A stretch of DNA of 64,000 nt from Nocardioides speluncae (GCF_003121585.1 NZ_QEOO01000002.1:18021-82020), one strand, 5' to 3'. Shown: positions 26,825 to 36,995, counted from the stretch's first letter. Notes: generated by a model not told the origin, from the sequence alone. Numbers and translations are program-made.

Positions 26825-28762
26825 CTAGCCGAGCAGCTTCTGAAGGTGCAGGCCGTCGATCTTGACCGGCTTGCCGTTTGGCGAGACCACCTTGATCACG
26901 ACGGTCCCGGTCCGCACCTTCCCGAAGTCCTTGACCGGGATCTGCTGCTTTGCCTTGGACTTGGTGGCGGCCAGCGAGAAGGTCCCGAGCTTGGTGCCGT
27001 TGAAGTACACGGCGACGCTCCCGTAACCCTTCCCCCTGGCCACCAGCAGACCGAGCCGCTCGACCTTGACGCCGGTCAGCTTCATCATCGCGCCGTGCTT
27101 GGTCGTGGTCCGGACGGTGCCGAGGTAGTGGGCGCCGCCCTTCTGGTTGCTCCACTTCCCGGTGAGCTTTGTCTTGCGGTCGTCCAGCGGCGTGGTGGTG
27201 CACCGGTACGCCGACGTCGCGCCCTGGTTGCCGGCGGCGTCCGTCCCGCGAGCAGCGAAGCAGTAGGTGCGGCCCTGCGTGCCGACGAGCGTCGCGGCGT
27301 TCAGGCCGGTGTCGTTCTTGAACACCTGGGTCGATCCGAAGCCCGCGTTCCACGCGGCAGCCCGCACGAACACGTCCTTGGAGGGGACCCCAAACCTGTC
27401 CTGCGTGCTCCACGCGACGGCGAACTTCGTGGCGTTCACCCGAAGGCTGGTCGGCTTGGTGACCTTCGCGACCGGAGCGACCGTGTCGTAGGTCCGGCTC
27501 AGCACCCGACCTGTCGAGGCCGTGGCCTTGACCGCCGTGACGATGGTGATGTTGCCCTGGTCGTCCAGTGCGAGGCCGCGGTTGGCCACCAGCAGCGGTG
27601 CGGCCACCAGCGACGGTGCCGGCTTGAAGCCCGTCGCACCCGTCGGCCGGACGGCCATCTCGATGCCGGGTTGGCTGGTCGCCCACTGGATCGCGGCGTC
27701 GCCGCGGTCGTTCATCGCGACCGCCGGTGCCATCGGATTGCCGGTCCCGGTGAGGATCTTCGCGTCGGCCCACTCTCCGATCGGACCGCGCTGGGCGTAC
27801 TGCACCTCGCCCTCCTGTGTCCGCCATACGACAACCGAGTTCGATGCACCGTCGATGCCGACGCTCGCCTCGATCGAGTTGTCTCCGTTGAACGACAGCG
27901 TCTCGGGGTTGTCCCAGTTGCCTGCCACGCGCCGCGAGGCCATCACGAAGAGGCCCTGGCCACCGTTCTGGACGGTGTACGCCGCCTCCGCGACGCCGTA
28001 CTTGTTGACCGCGACGCTCAGGTCGCCGACGACGTCGTCGGTGTCCACGGTGTCCGCGGGCGTCCACGAGGTCGCGCTCCAGGTCAGTGCCTTGACGGCG
28101 TCCTGGTCGCCCGCCTGCTCGTACCACACGGCAGTCGCCTTGCCGCTCGGGGTGACCGCCAGGTCGAGCGCCGTGGCCTTCTCGTAGCTGAGCACATCCG
28201 GGTCGACCGGACCGTCGACCGGGAGCGTCGCCGAGCGAGTGAGGTCGGCGGAGCTCGTCCAGGCCGCGAACACCCTGCCGGACGCGTCGATGCCGACCTC
28301 CGGGTCCGCCACGGCCTCGTCGGCGGGACCGAGCAGCGTGGAGGTCCACGCGCCACCGTCGATGCGCCTGGCGACCTGGAGGCGGTTGCCGTTGCCGAAG
28401 TTCACCATCCACGAGGCGACCGCGTCGCCCGACGCGTTGACCTCGACGTCCGGCATGAACGAGTTGACGACCGCGCTCGACAGGTAGGTCGTCGTACTCC
28501 ACGCGCCGCCGGTGGGCCGGGTGGCCGTTGCAACGCGGTAGTGGTCGCCGACTTTCGCCCGCCAGACCGCGGTGGCGTCGCCGTCGGCGGCGACCCCGAT
28601 CCGGGCACTGTCCGGGATTCCGGCGATCGGCGAGACGTTCTCCGTGTTCAGCCAGTCGGCGGCGGTGGCGGTCGTGCTACCGCCGGCGAGTAGCCCGGCC
28701 GTGACGGCCAGGGCGCCGGCTGTCGCCGCGGCCCTGACCGAGATCTTCGTGGTGCTCATCAT
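26825..28762 (-). CDS. Secreted repeat protein, probable beta-propeller
   Basis: 645-residue exported protein of unknown role. A Sec signal peptide (MMSTTKISVRAAATAGALAV...) is cut near TATAADW. Residues 40-420 contain at least six repeats of a pattern G(V/I)A.DG.ATAVW / DVEVNASGDAVASW / VAVNKYGVAEAAY, spaced about 45-55 residues, consistent with a beta-propeller. A stretch near residues 430-530 looks like an Ig/FN3-type domain. The last 100 residues (KLTGKWSNQ ... YFNGTKLGTF) resemble a jelly-roll binding module. The start is set by AGGGAG 5 nt before the second ATG. A much longer open frame upstream is antisense to the phospholipase gene and is not coding. Divergent from that gene. Confidence 0.82.
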   Translation of the reverse strand: MMSTTKISVRAAATAGALAVTAGLLAGGSTTATAADWLNTENVSPIAGIPDSARIGVAADGDATAVWRAKVGDHYRVATATRPTGGAWSTTTYLSSAVVNSFMPDVEVNASGDAVASWMVNFGNGNRLQVARRIDGGAWTSTLLGPADEAVADPEVGIDASGRVFAAWTSSADLTRSATLPVDGPVDPDVLSYEKATALDLAVTPSGKATAVWYEQAGDQDAVKALTWSATSWTPADTVDTDDVVGDLSVAVNKYGVAEAAYTVQNGGQGLFVMASRRVAGNWDNPETLSFNGDNSIEASVGIDGASNSVVVWRTQEGEVQYAQRGPIGEWADAKILTGTGNPMAPAVAMNDRGDAAIQWATSQPGIEMAVRPTGATGFKPAPSLVAAPLLVANRGLALDDQGNITIVTAVKATASTGRVLSRTYDTVAPVAKVTKPTSLRVNATKFAVAWSTQDRFGVPSKDVFVRAAAWNAGFGSTQVFKNDTGLNAATLVGTQGRTYCFAARGTDAAGNQGATSAYRCTTTPLDDRKTKLTGKWSNQKGGAHYLGTVRTTTKHGAMMKLTGVKVERLGLLVARGKGYGSVAVYFNGTKLGTFSLAATKSKAKQQIPVKDFGKVRTGTVVIKVVSPNGKPVKIDGLHLQKLLG

Positions 28763-28842
28763 GACTCCCTGCCTGGGGTGGCACCGCTCTTGTGAGCCGT
28801 GTCCGTTGCCCACCAATCTGGCTGCTGGGGAGTGCTCGGGGC

Positions 28843-28861
28843 ATGAGGGGTGATCCCTCAT
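28843..28861. promoter_or_regulatory. Short dyad in the divergent promoter region
   Basis: ATGAGGG-GTGAT-CCCTCAT is a perfect 7-bp inverted repeat with a 5-nt spacer, in the 291-bp region between the divergently transcribed secreted propeller and phospholipase C genes. It could be a dimeric repressor site. The rest of that region shows no other clear signal. Confidence 0.3.
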
Positions 28862-29053
28862 ATCCGGGATGGGGGGGTGGCCGCGAACGCGGGTCGGCAG
28901 CTTCTTGTTTCGGATCCCGCAACAACTTTTCCAGGTTTCCATCCAGTCAGCGACAAGATCTTCACACGGCGCATTTTGCGCGCTTATGATCGCCGTCACT
29001 TTAGGTCGAGCACTTAGGTGCAGCCTGCAATGACGCCGTCTCGAGGAGAGCAG

Positions 29054-31114
29054 ATGACCGACCTCAACCGCCGCAGTTTCCTCCAGCTCGCCGGTGGCAC
29101 CGCCGCCATGGCCGCGCTGACATCCAGTATCGAGCGGGCCGCCGCGCTCCCCGCCAGTCGGCAGCTCGGCGACATCAACGACGTCGAGCACATCGTCGTA
29201 CTGATGCAGGAGAACCGGTCGTTCGACCACTACTTCGGCCGGCTGCGCGGGATCCGCGGCTTCGGCGACCCGCGTCCGGTGACGCTGCCGAGCGGCAAGT
29301 CGGTCTTCCACCAGGCGAACGGGAGGAAGGTCGTACTGCCGTTCCACCCGACCGCGGACGACCTCGGCATGCAGTTCCTGACCGGCCTGGACCACGACTG
29401 GCCCGGCGGACACGATGCGTGGAACAACGGCAAGTACGACCGGTGGATCCCGGCCAAGACCGCGAACACGATGGCCTACCTGGAACGCGACGACATGCCG
29501 TTCCACTACGCGCTCGCCGACGCCTTCACCCTCTGCGACGCCTACCACTGCTCGTTCATCGGGGCGACCGACCCCAACCGCTACTACATGCTGACCGGGT
29601 ACACCGGCAACGACGGCACCGGCGGCGGCCCGGTGCTCGGCAACCAGGAGGCCGGCTACGGCTGGACCACCTACCCGGAGCGGCTGCTGCAGGCCGGCAT
29701 CTCCTGGCGGGTCTACCAGGACATCGGCGACGGCCTGGACGCGGCCGGCCACTGGGGCTGGATCAACGACGCCTACCGCGGCAACTACGGCGACAACTCG
29801 CTGCTGTACTTCAACACCTACCGCAACTCGGCCCCGGGCAGCCCGCTGTTCGACCGCGCCCGGACCGGCACGAACGCCAAGGCCGGCGACGGCCTGTTCG
29901 ACCAGCTGACCGCCGACGTCCAGGCCGGGCGGCTGCCACAGGTCTCGTGGATCGCGGCGCCGGAGGCGTTCAGCGAGCACTCGAACTGGCCCACCAACTA
30001 CGGCGCCTGGTACATCGCCGGCGTCCTGGACGCGCTGACGTCCGACCCGGAGGTCTGGAGCAAGACCGCGCTGTTCATCACCTACGACGAGAACGACGGC
30101 TTCTTCGACCACATCGTGCCGCCGTTCCCGCCGAAGTCGGATGCGCAGGGACTGTCCACGGTCAGCGTGGAGGGCGAGCACTACCCCGGCGGCGGCGGGT
30201 ACGCGGCCGGCCACTACGGTCCGGGTCCGCGGGTGCCGATGTTCGTGGTGTCGCCGTGGAGCACCGGCGGCTACTCGTGCTCGGAGGTCTTCGACCACAC
30301 CTCGATCATCCGGTTCATGGAGCAGCGCTTCGGGGTCATCGAGCCGAACATCTCGCCGTGGCGCCGGGCGATCTTCGGCGACCTCACCTCGGCGTTCGAC
30401 TTCGGCGCCGTCGCCAGCACGCCGCCGGCGCTGCCGGACACCAGCGGGTACGAGCCGCCGGACCGCGACCGGCACCCGACGTACGTCCCGAAGGCGCCGA
30501 CCAAGCCGGCGATGCCGAAGCAGGAAAGTGGCTCCCGGCGGACCCGGCCGCTGCCGTACGCACCGCTGGTGGACGGCTCTGCGAGCCCGTCGACGGGAAG
30601 GTTCGCGCTCACCTTCGACGCCGGCCCCGGAGCCGGAGCGTGCTTCCACGTCACCGCCGGCAACCGCAGCGACGGCCCGTGGACCTACACCGTCGAGGCC
30701 GGCAAGCAGCTCACCGACAGCTGGAACGCGACCGCCTACAACGGGGTGTACGACCTCACGGTGCACGGCCCGAACGGCTTCTTGCGCACCCTCCGCGGCC
30801 CGGGCGCGACCGCGACCGCGGAGGTGACCGCACGCCACGACGGCGGCACCGGCGAGCTCGTCCTCACCCTCACCAACCCGGCCACGACGGTCCGCCACCT
30901 CACCCTGACCAACGCGTACGGCGGCCAGAGCAGCACGCACATCGTGAACCCGGGCGCGAGCGTGACCCACCGGATCGGCCTCCAGAGCAGCGGCCACTGG
31001 TACGACGTCACCGCGCGGTCGACCGAGGACACCGGATTCCTCCGGCGCTTCGCCGGCCACGTCGAGACCGGCCAGCCGGGGCTCAGCGACCCCGCCATCG
31101 CACAGGCGACCTGA
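29054..31114 (+). CDS. Tat-exported phospholipase C (phosphoesterase family)
   Basis: 686-residue bacterial phospholipase C of the acid-phosphatase-like (PLC-N/PLC-H) family, hydrolysing the phosphodiester head group of phospholipids outside the cell. The N-terminus has a twin-arginine signal (NRRSFLQLAGG). Catalytic-domain landmarks are HIVVLMQENRSFDHYFG near residue 46, DPNRYYMLTG, and YDENDGFFDHIVPP. Two copies of the C-terminal DUF756 beta domain follow, starting near residues 495 and 590. The ATG at 29054 has GAGGAGAG upstream. Many family members are phosphate-regulated, but no phosphate box was identified here. It ends at a strong bidirectional terminator. Confidence 0.94.
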   Translation: MTDLNRRSFLQLAGGTAAMAALTSSIERAAALPASRQLGDINDVEHIVVLMQENRSFDHYFGRLRGIRGFGDPRPVTLPSGKSVFHQANGRKVVLPFHPTADDLGMQFLTGLDHDWPGGHDAWNNGKYDRWIPAKTANTMAYLERDDMPFHYALADAFTLCDAYHCSFIGATDPNRYYMLTGYTGNDGTGGGPVLGNQEAGYGWTTYPERLLQAGISWRVYQDIGDGLDAAGHWGWINDAYRGNYGDNSLLYFNTYRNSAPGSPLFDRARTGTNAKAGDGLFDQLTADVQAGRLPQVSWIAAPEAFSEHSNWPTNYGAWYIAGVLDALTSDPEVWSKTALFITYDENDGFFDHIVPPFPPKSDAQGLSTVSVEGEHYPGGGGYAAGHYGPGPRVPMFVVSPWSTGGYSCSEVFDHTSIIRFMEQRFGVIEPNISPWRRAIFGDLTSAFDFGAVASTPPALPDTSGYEPPDRDRHPTYVPKAPTKPAMPKQESGSRRTRPLPYAPLVDGSASPSTGRFALTFDAGPGAGACFHVTAGNRSDGPWTYTVEAGKQLTDSWNATAYNGVYDLTVHGPNGFLRTLRGPGATATAEVTARHDGGTGELVLTLTNPATTVRHLTLTNAYGGQSSTHIVNPGASVTHRIGLQSSGHWYDVTARSTEDTGFLRRFAGHVETGQPGLSDPAIAQAT

Positions 31115-31120
31115 CCCGGA

Positions 31121-31192
31121 CCTCCCAGTAGGCAAAACGCGTCCCGATCCGGCCGGTTCGGCCCGTCGGTGGCCTGTTTGCCTACTGGGAGG
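31121..31192. terminator. Bidirectional terminator, phospholipase C / response regulator
   Basis: CCTCCCAGTAGGCAAA at 31121-31136 is the exact complement of TTTGCCTACTGGGAGG at 31177-31192. The 40-nt centre is itself GC-rich and can fold. It lies between convergent genes and overlaps the last codons and stop of the response regulator. Confidence 0.8.
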
Positions 31193-31874
31193 GCACGCCG
31201 CGCCCGGCGCTTCGATACAGCCTCTCCGGGCGCCCGCTGCCGTAGCGGAGCCGGACCGTCGCCCAGCCACGGCCGACGAAGTGCTCCAGGTAGCGCCGCG
31301 CAGTGACCCGGGACAGGCCGACCCGGTCCGCGCATTCGGCCGCCGACAGCTCTCCGGCCGCGGCGAGGGCGGCGAGTACGGCGTCCGCGGTCGGCGCGCT
31401 CAGGCCCTTCGGGAGCACCGGGCCGCGGCCGGCGGCCGCGGGGCCGAAGACCGCGTCGATGTCGCTCTGCTCGGGCGGCCGGTCGCCGGCCAGCGCGTGG
31501 TGGGCGGTGGCGAAGGCCTGCAGGCGCCCGCGCAGGTCGTCGTACTCGAAGGGCTTGACGAGGTAGTGCGCCGCTCCCCCGGCCGCCGCCGCGCGTACCG
31601 TCTCGGCCTCGCGGGCCGCGGTCACCATGATCACGCCGACGTCGTCGCCGCCGGCGCGCAGCCGGCGCAGCACCTCGATCCCACTCAGGTCGGGCAGGTG
31701 CACGTCGAGCAGCACCAGGTCCGGGCCGAGCCTCTCGATCTCGGCGAGCGCGGCGGCGCCGGTGGCGCACTGCCCGACCACCCGGAACCCGTCGGTACGG
31801 TCCACGAACCGGGTGTGGATCCCGGCGACCATGAAGTCGTCGTCGACGACGAGCACGGTGAGGTCGTCGGTCAT
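31182..31874 (-). CDS. CitB/DcuR-type response regulator
   Basis: 230-residue regulator. The receiver domain (VLVVDDDFMVAGIHTRF) has the acidic pocket DDD, the phosphoacceptor Asp in LVLLDVHLPD near residue 56, the switch Thr in IMVTA and Lys in LVKPF. The C-terminal half has a helix-turn-helix (ELSAAECADRVGLSRVTARRYLEHF), the layout of CitB, DcuR and DctR. It overlaps the histidine kinase by 4 bp. With the divergent tctCBA genes next door, the likely role is activating tricarboxylate uptake in response to citrate-like substrates; that is inferred from context. Confidence 0.93.
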   Translation of the reverse strand: MTDDLTVLVVDDDFMVAGIHTRFVDRTDGFRVVGQCATGAAALAEIERLGPDLVLLDVHLPDLSGIEVLRRLRAGGDDVGVIMVTAAREAETVRAAAAGGAAHYLVKPFEYDDLRGRLQAFATAHHALAGDRPPEQSDIDAVFGPAAAGRGPVLPKGLSAPTADAVLAALAAAGELSAAECADRVGLSRVTARRYLEHFVGRGWATVRLRYGSGRPERLYRSAGRGVPSQ

Positions 31875-33484
31875 GGTCGGGTCCGTCCTGCCGGCAGCCG
31901 CACGGTGAACACCGCGCCCCGGTCATGATCCCGGTCGTTGCGTACCGACACCGAGCCGCCACGGCGTTCGCTGACCACCCGCACCAGCGCCAGCCCGACA
32001 CCACGGCCCGCCCCACTGTCGGCCGGGTCGGCGGGCTTGGTGGAGTAGCCGCGCCGGAAGATCGCGTCGGCCACGTCGTCGGGTACGCCGGCGCCGCCGT
32101 CGGCGACCTCGACGATGACAGCCCCGTCCTCCTCGACCAGGCGTACGTCGACCCGGTCGCCGCCGGCCGTGACCGTCGCGTCGACCGCGTTGTCGACCAG
32201 ATTGCCGAGCACCGTGCCGACGTCGCCGGACAGCTCGGGGTCCAGCCGCGGCAGCGCGGAGTCCTCGCCGAGCCGGAGCTCGACGCCGCGCTCGGCAGCC
32301 AGGCTGACCTTGGCGATCGCCAGCGCGGCGACCGCGGGGTCCGCGACCCGGGCGGTGACCGCGTCGCTGATCGCGGCCCGGCGCCGGGTCAGCCCGGACA
32401 CGAACGCGGTGACGTCGTCGTACTCCTCCAGCTGGATCAGCCCGGAGATCGTGTGCAGCTGGTTCTGGAACTCGTGGGTCTGGGCGCGCAGCGTGTCGGT
32501 GATGCCCTGGCGGGCGGTGAGCTCGCTCTCCAGGGCGAGCAGCTCGGTGCGGTCGCGCAGGGTGGTGACCGTGCCGACGTGCCGGCCGTCGTACACGACC
32601 CGGCTGCGGTTCAGCACCAGCACCCGGCCGCCGACCACGAGCGCGTCGTCGTGCGCCTCGGTCGTGCCGGTCAGCGCGTCGCGGACGGTCGGGTCCAGCT
32701 CCAGCCGGTCGACCCGCTCGCCCTCCCGGGTGGCCGGCAGCCCGAGCACCTCGCGGGCGCTGTCGCTGATCACCGTGATGATGCCCTCCGGCGAGACCGC
32801 TACGACGCCCTCGCGGAGCGAGTGCAGCAGCGCCTCGCGCTGGTCGGCCAGCGCCGCGATCTCGGTCGGCTCCAGGCCGCGGGTACGCCGCCGGATCAGC
32901 CGCGACAGCAGCCAGGAGCCGGCCACGCCGAGGAGCAGGCCGAGGCCGAGGAAGCCCACCAGGTCAGGCAGTACGGCGCGAGCCCGGGCCGCCAGCGACG
33001 GGTACTCCTCGGTCACTACGACGATTCCGATCAGGTCGCCGCGGTCGCTCAGCACTGGCACATGTGTGGCGATCGAGTTCCGTCCGCGGTCGTCGACGTC
33101 ACCGGTCCAGGCCCTCAGGTCCAGCACGGTGCTGTCGGACAGGTCGACGCGGGTGCCGACGGCCGGCCGGTTAGTCCCGGACAGCACCCGGCCCTCCGGG
33201 TCGGCGAGGTAGACCGAGTCCGCGTCCAGGTGGCGACGCTCCGCCTCGGCGTACGACGCGAGTGTGATGCTCACCGGTGGCTCCGACAGCTCGTCGCGGA
33301 CGTTCTGGGTCCCGGCCAGCCGCTCGGCGCCGCGGCGCAGGAACACCCCCCGGGTGTCGCGGAAGTCGTCCTCGCTCTGGCGTACCGAGACCACGCTCGC
33401 GACCGCCAGCACGGCGAGCAGCACAGCGAGCTGAAGGAGCAGGAACTGACCGGCCAGCGTCACCGGCCGGCGCCGTGACCACAA
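31871..33484 (-). CDS. CitA/DcuS-type sensor histidine kinase
   Basis: 537-residue membrane kinase. A first helix near residues 10-32 and a second near 178-200 flank a periplasmic PAS-like (PDC/CitAP) sensor that binds carboxylates in CitA and DcuS. A cytoplasmic PAS domain (REGVVAVSPEGIITVISD) and a dimerisation region with the phosphoacceptor His in RAQTHEFQNQLHTISGL follow. The ATPase domain carries LVDNAVDA, DGGAGV and GRGVGLALV. I use the TTG at 33484 because AGGGAGG lies 9 nt upstream; a TTG three codons earlier touches that site. It is divergent from tctC with 92 bp between. Confidence 0.92.
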   Translation of the reverse strand: MWSRRRPVTLAGQFLLLQLAVLLAVLAVASVVSVRQSEDDFRDTRGVFLRRGAERLAGTQNVRDELSEPPVSITLASYAEAERRHLDADSVYLADPEGRVLSGTNRPAVGTRVDLSDSTVLDLRAWTGDVDDRGRNSIATHVPVLSDRGDLIGIVVVTEEYPSLAARARAVLPDLVGFLGLGLLLGVAGSWLLSRLIRRRTRGLEPTEIAALADQREALLHSLREGVVAVSPEGIITVISDSAREVLGLPATREGERVDRLELDPTVRDALTGTTEAHDDALVVGGRVLVLNRSRVVYDGRHVGTVTTLRDRTELLALESELTARQGITDTLRAQTHEFQNQLHTISGLIQLEEYDDVTAFVSGLTRRRAAISDAVTARVADPAVAALAIAKVSLAAERGVELRLGEDSALPRLDPELSGDVGTVLGNLVDNAVDATVTAGGDRVDVRLVEEDGAVIVEVADGGAGVPDDVADAIFRRGYSTKPADPADSGAGRGVGLALVRVVSERRGGSVSVRNDRDHDRGAVFTVRLPAGRTRP

Positions 33485-33576
33485 GTTCCACAACCTCCCT
33501 TAGTTTCCCAAGCGTGACGACCGCCACACGGTGCCAGCACCATCAGGATGTCGCAATCCCACGACCAAGGAGTGCT

Positions 33577-34572
33577 ATGACCACCGGCAGCCGGACACGA
33601 GGTGTCCTGATCGCCGTCGTGCTCGCCCTCGCCGCCACGCTCGCGTCCGGCTGCGGGGTGACCCGCGGCGACCAGGACGACGACCTGGCGATGTGGATCC
33701 CGAACAGCCCCGGCGGCGGCTACGACCAGACCGGTCGGGCCGCGGTCGGCGTGATGGAGCGGGACGACGTCATCGACGGCTCGTTCGAGGTCACCAACAT
33801 CATCGGTGGCGGCGGCTCGGTCGCGATGTCGCGGCTGATGAACGCCGAGGGCGACGGGACCCTGATGATGACCGTCGGTCTCGGCGTCGTCGGCGCGACG
33901 TACTCCCTCGGCCTGGAGCAGCGGCCGCACCACGCCACCCCGCTCGCCCAGCTGATCGAGGACCAGGAGGGCGTGCTGGTGCCGGCGGACTCGCCGTACC
34001 AGACCATCGACGACTTCCTCGACGCCTGGAAGCAGGACCCGGACGGGATCGTGCTCGGCGGCGGCTCCTCTCCGGGCGGGCCCGACCACCTGTTCCCGAT
34101 GCAGCTCGCCGGCGCGATCGGGATCGACCCCAGGGATGCCCGGTACGTCGTCTACGACGGCGGCGGGCCGCTCACCAGTGCCCTGCTCGGCAAGAAGATC
34201 GACGTCGGCTTCTCGGGTGTCGGCGAGTTCGAGGGCCAGATCGAGGCCGGTGAGCTGCGGGTGCTCGCGGTCTCCGGCGAGGAGCGGCTCACCGGCGAGT
34301 CGGTCAAGGACGTGCCCACGCTCACGGAGTCGGGCGTGGACCTGGTCTTCACCAACTGGCGCGGAGTGCTGGCGCCGCCCGGGATCTCCGAGGAGCGGCG
34401 CGAGGAGCTGATCGCGCTGCTGGCCGAGATGCACGACAGCCCCGAGTGGCAGCAGGCGCTGGAGGACAACGGCTGGATCGACGCCTTCCGCACCGGAGAC
34501 GAGTTCACGAGGTTCCTGGAGGAACAGGACGAGCGGGTCGCCACGACCCTTGAGGAGCTGGGACTGCTGTGA
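33577..34572 (+). CDS. tctC: Tripartite tricarboxylate transporter solute-binding lipoprotein TctC
   Basis: Extracytoplasmic substrate receptor of a TctABC uptake system, 331 aa. A lipoprotein signal ends LASGC, with Cys near residue 26. The mature part begins with the typical WIPNSPGGGYDQTGRAA ligand loop and contains GGGSVAMSRL, a Bug/TctC signature region. The substrate is a di- or tricarboxylate such as citrate, but not certain; Bug proteins vary. The ATG at 33577 is preceded by AAGGAG. The stop overlaps tctB by 4 bp. Divergent from a CitA/CitB pair that probably controls it. Confidence 0.94.
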   Translation: MTTGSRTRGVLIAVVLALAATLASGCGVTRGDQDDDLAMWIPNSPGGGYDQTGRAAVGVMERDDVIDGSFEVTNIIGGGGSVAMSRLMNAEGDGTLMMTVGLGVVGATYSLGLEQRPHHATPLAQLIEDQEGVLVPADSPYQTIDDFLDAWKQDPDGIVLGGGSSPGGPDHLFPMQLAGAIGIDPRDARYVVYDGGGPLTSALLGKKIDVGFSGVGEFEGQIEAGELRVLAVSGEERLTGESVKDVPTLTESGVDLVFTNWRGVLAPPGISEERREELIALLAEMHDSPEWQQALEDNGWIDAFRTGDEFTRFLEEQDERVATTLEELGLL

Positions 34573-35078
34573 GTACGACGACTTCGACCGCACCCGAACG
34601 GCGGGTCGACCGCGGCCAGTACGCCCTCGCGGCGCTGCTGGTACTGATCGGCGGCTACACCGTCTACGACGCCACCACGCTCAACGTCGGGTTCGGCGAC
34701 CCGGTCGGGCCGCGGGCGTTCCCCTACGCGGTCGGCAGTGTGCTGCTCGGCCTCGGCATCCTGCTCGCGATCGTCACCGCGCGCGGCGACGTACCCGAGA
34801 GCGAGGAGGGCGAGGACGTGGATCTCACCCACCCCGCTGACTGGGTGACGCTGGCCAAGCTGGTCGCGGTGCTGGTCTTCACGATCCTGACCATCGGCGT
34901 CCTCGGCTGGGCGATCAACGGCGCGATCCTGTTCGCCGGCAGCGCCTGGGCGCTTGGCAGCCGGACCCTGATCCGCGACGTACTCGTCGGGATCGTGCTG
35001 TCGGTCGGCAGCTGGTACGGCTTCTACGTCGGGCTCGACATCCCGCTCAGCCCGGGCATCCTGGACGGGGTGCTCTGA
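34569..35078 (+). CDS. tctB: Tripartite tricarboxylate transporter small permease TctB
   Basis: 169-residue membrane protein with four predicted helices and a charged loop ([17 protein letters not shown]), as expected for TctB. It starts with GTG at 34569, overlapping tctC by 4 bp, and its TGA shares a base with the tctA ATG, so all three are translationally coupled. TctB is poorly conserved in sequence; its position between tctC and tctA makes the assignment secure. Confidence 0.92.
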   Translation: MSTTTSTAPERRVDRGQYALAALLVLIGGYTVYDATTLNVGFGDPVGPRAFPYAVGSVLLGLGILLAIVTARGDVPESEEGEDVDLTHPADWVTLAKLVAVLVFTILTIGVLGWAINGAILFAGSAWALGSRTLIRDVLVGIVLSVGSWYGFYVGLDIPLSPGILDGVL

Positions 35079-36601
35079 TGGAGAGCCTCGACCTGCTCTG
35101 GGGCGGCCTGGAGGCCGCGTTCACCTTCGAGAACCTGCTCTGGGCCTGCATCGGCGTGCTGCTCGGCACCTTCGTCGGCGTACTCCCGGGCATCGGCCCG
35201 GCGATGACCGTCGCGCTGCTGCTGCCGGTGACCTACGGGCTGGAGCCCGCGCAGGCGTTCATCATGTTCGCCGGCATCTACTACGGCGCGATGTACGGCG
35301 GCTCCACGACCTCGATCCTGCTCAACACACCGGGCGAGTCCTCGTCGGTGATGACCGCGATCGAGGGCAACAAGATGGCCAAGCGCGGGCGGGCAGCGCA
35401 GGCGCTGGCCACCGCCGCGATCGGCTCGTTCATCGCCGGCACGATCGGCACCATGCTGGTGGTCTTCCTGGCGCCGTGGCTGGCCGAGATCGCCGTCGAG
35501 ATCGGCGCTCCGTCGTACCTCGCGGTGACGGTCCTCGCGATGGTGCTGGTGACCAGCGTGCTCGGGTCGTCCCGGCTGCGCGGCTTCATCGCGCTGTTCC
35601 TCGGCCTCACCATCGGCCTGGTCGGGCTCGACCTGTCGACCGCCCAGTCAAGGCTGAGCTTCGGCAACCCGCTGCTGGCCGACCGGATCGACATCGTGGT
35701 GGTCGCGGTCGGGGTGTTCGCGCTCGGCGAGGCGCTGTGGGTCGCCGCGCACCTGCGCCGCAAGCCGCTGGAGATCAGCAGCGTCGGTGGCCGGCCGTGG
35801 CTGGCCGGTGACGACCTGCGGCGCTCGTGGGGGCCGTGGCTGCGCGGCACCGCGCTCGGCTTCCCGTTCGGCGCGGTCCCGGCCGGCGGCGCGGAGACCC
35901 CGACCTTCCTCTCCTATGTCACGGAGCGGAAGCTGGCCGGGGCCGACAGTGAGTTCGGCAAGGGCGCGATCGAGGGCGTCGCCGGGCCGGAGGCCGCCAA
36001 CAACGCCTCCGCGGCCGGCACCTTCGTCCCGCTGCTGGCCCTCGGCCTGCCGGTCACCGCGACCGCGTCGATCATGCTCGCGGCGTTCCAGAGCTACGGC
36101 ATCGAGCCCGGCCCGCAGCTGATGACCGACCACTCCGACCTGGTGTGGACGCTGCTGGCCAGCCTGCTGATCGGCAACACGCTGCTGCTGCTCCTGAACC
36201 TGCCGCTGGCCCCGCTTTGGGCGAAGCTGCTGCGCACCCCGCGGCCGTACCTGTACGCCGGCATCTTGTTCTTCGCCTCGCTCGGTGCGTACGCCGCCAA
36301 CCTGCGCGCCTTCGACCTGATGCTGCTGCTGGTCTTCGGCGCCCTGGGCTTCATGATGCGCCGGTTCGCGTTGCCGGTCCTGCCGCTGATCCTCGGCGTC
36401 ATCCTCGGGCCGCTCATGGAGCTGAAGTTCCGGGAGGCGCTGTCGATCTCCGACGGCGAAGCCTCCGGTCTGGTCAACGAGCCGCTCGCGGTCATCGTCT
36501 ACGTGATCGTGGCGCTCGCCGTCGCCGTACCCGCTGTGCTGTCTTTGGTGCGCCGGCCACAGGCCGCGGACCCCGATAAGGAGAAGGAGCTGGTGTCGTG
36601 A
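35078..36601 (+). CDS. tctA: Tripartite tricarboxylate transporter large permease TctA
   Basis: 507-residue permease with about 11-12 helices. Signature regions are [20 protein letters not shown] near residues 29-48, [20 protein letters not shown] near 68-87, and [21 protein letters not shown] near 304-324. These glycine-rich re-entrant motifs define the family. It is coupled to tctB upstream and to a universal stress protein gene downstream (4-bp overlap). Confidence 0.97.
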   Translation: MESLDLLWGGLEAAFTFENLLWACIGVLLGTFVGVLPGIGPAMTVALLLPVTYGLEPAQAFIMFAGIYYGAMYGGSTTSILLNTPGESSSVMTAIEGNKMAKRGRAAQALATAAIGSFIAGTIGTMLVVFLAPWLAEIAVEIGAPSYLAVTVLAMVLVTSVLGSSRLRGFIALFLGLTIGLVGLDLSTAQSRLSFGNPLLADRIDIVVVAVGVFALGEALWVAAHLRRKPLEISSVGGRPWLAGDDLRRSWGPWLRGTALGFPFGAVPAGGAETPTFLSYVTERKLAGADSEFGKGAIEGVAGPEAANNASAAGTFVPLLALGLPVTATASIMLAAFQSYGIEPGPQLMTDHSDLVWTLLASLLIGNTLLLLLNLPLAPLWAKLLRTPRPYLYAGILFFASLGAYAANLRAFDLMLLLVFGALGFMMRRFALPVLPLILGVILGPLMELKFREALSISDGEASGLVNEPLAVIVYVIVALAVAVPAVLSLVRRPQAADPDKEKELVS

Positions 36602-36993
36602 GTGGCACGATCGTGGTCGGCTGGAGCGCCGACAAGTACGGCGCGGCCGCCGTCGAGCACGCCGTCGCCGAGGCCCGGCTCCGGTCGGCATCGGTGGTGG
36701 TCGTCAACGCCACCCGCGGCGACGCGCTGGTCGACGACCGATACGCCCGGAGCGGCGACGTCGCCGTCCTGGAGTCGTCACTGGCCGACTCCGGAGTGCC
36801 GTTCGAGGTCCGCCAAAGCATGGGCCCCGACGTCGCCGACCAGGTCCTCGACGTCGCCGACGAGGTCGGCGCCACCCTCATCGTCGTCGGCCTCCGCCAC
36901 CGCACCCCCGTCGGCAAACTGGTGATGGGCTCCGTAGCCCAACGCATCCTCCTCGGCGCCACCTGCCCCGTCCTCGCCGTCAAGCCTTCGTAG
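36598..36993 (+). CDS. Universal stress protein (UspA family)
   Basis: 131-residue single-domain Usp. The C-terminal ATP-binding loop [21 protein letters not shown] fits the G2XG9XGS pattern imperfectly: the first glycine pair is present as GLRHR rather than GxxG. The GTG start at 36598 overlaps tctA by 4 bp, so the Usp is part of the transporter operon. Small Usp proteins often accompany Tct and TRAP transporters, where some bind the transporter. It is followed by palindromic repeats. Confidence 0.9.
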   Translation: MSGTIVVGWSADKYGAAAVEHAVAEARLRSASVVVVNATRGDALVDDRYARSGDVAVLESSLADSGVPFEVRQSMGPDVADQVLDVADEVGATLIVVGLRHRTPVGKLVMGSVAQRILLGATCPVLAVKPS

Positions 36994-36995
36994 AG

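Noticed and set aside
24394..26865. 823-codon plus-strand frame opposite ogt and the Ada-AlkA gene
   Set aside because: No domain and Arg/Gly-rich; the minus-strand genes carry all catalytic motifs.
28763..31270. Long minus-strand open frame (about 1480 codons with the real gene) antisense to phospholipase C
   Set aside because: The upstream part is Arg/Gly/Val-rich with no domain, opposite a clear Tat-exported enzyme. The real gene begins at 28762 with a ribosome-binding site and signal peptide.
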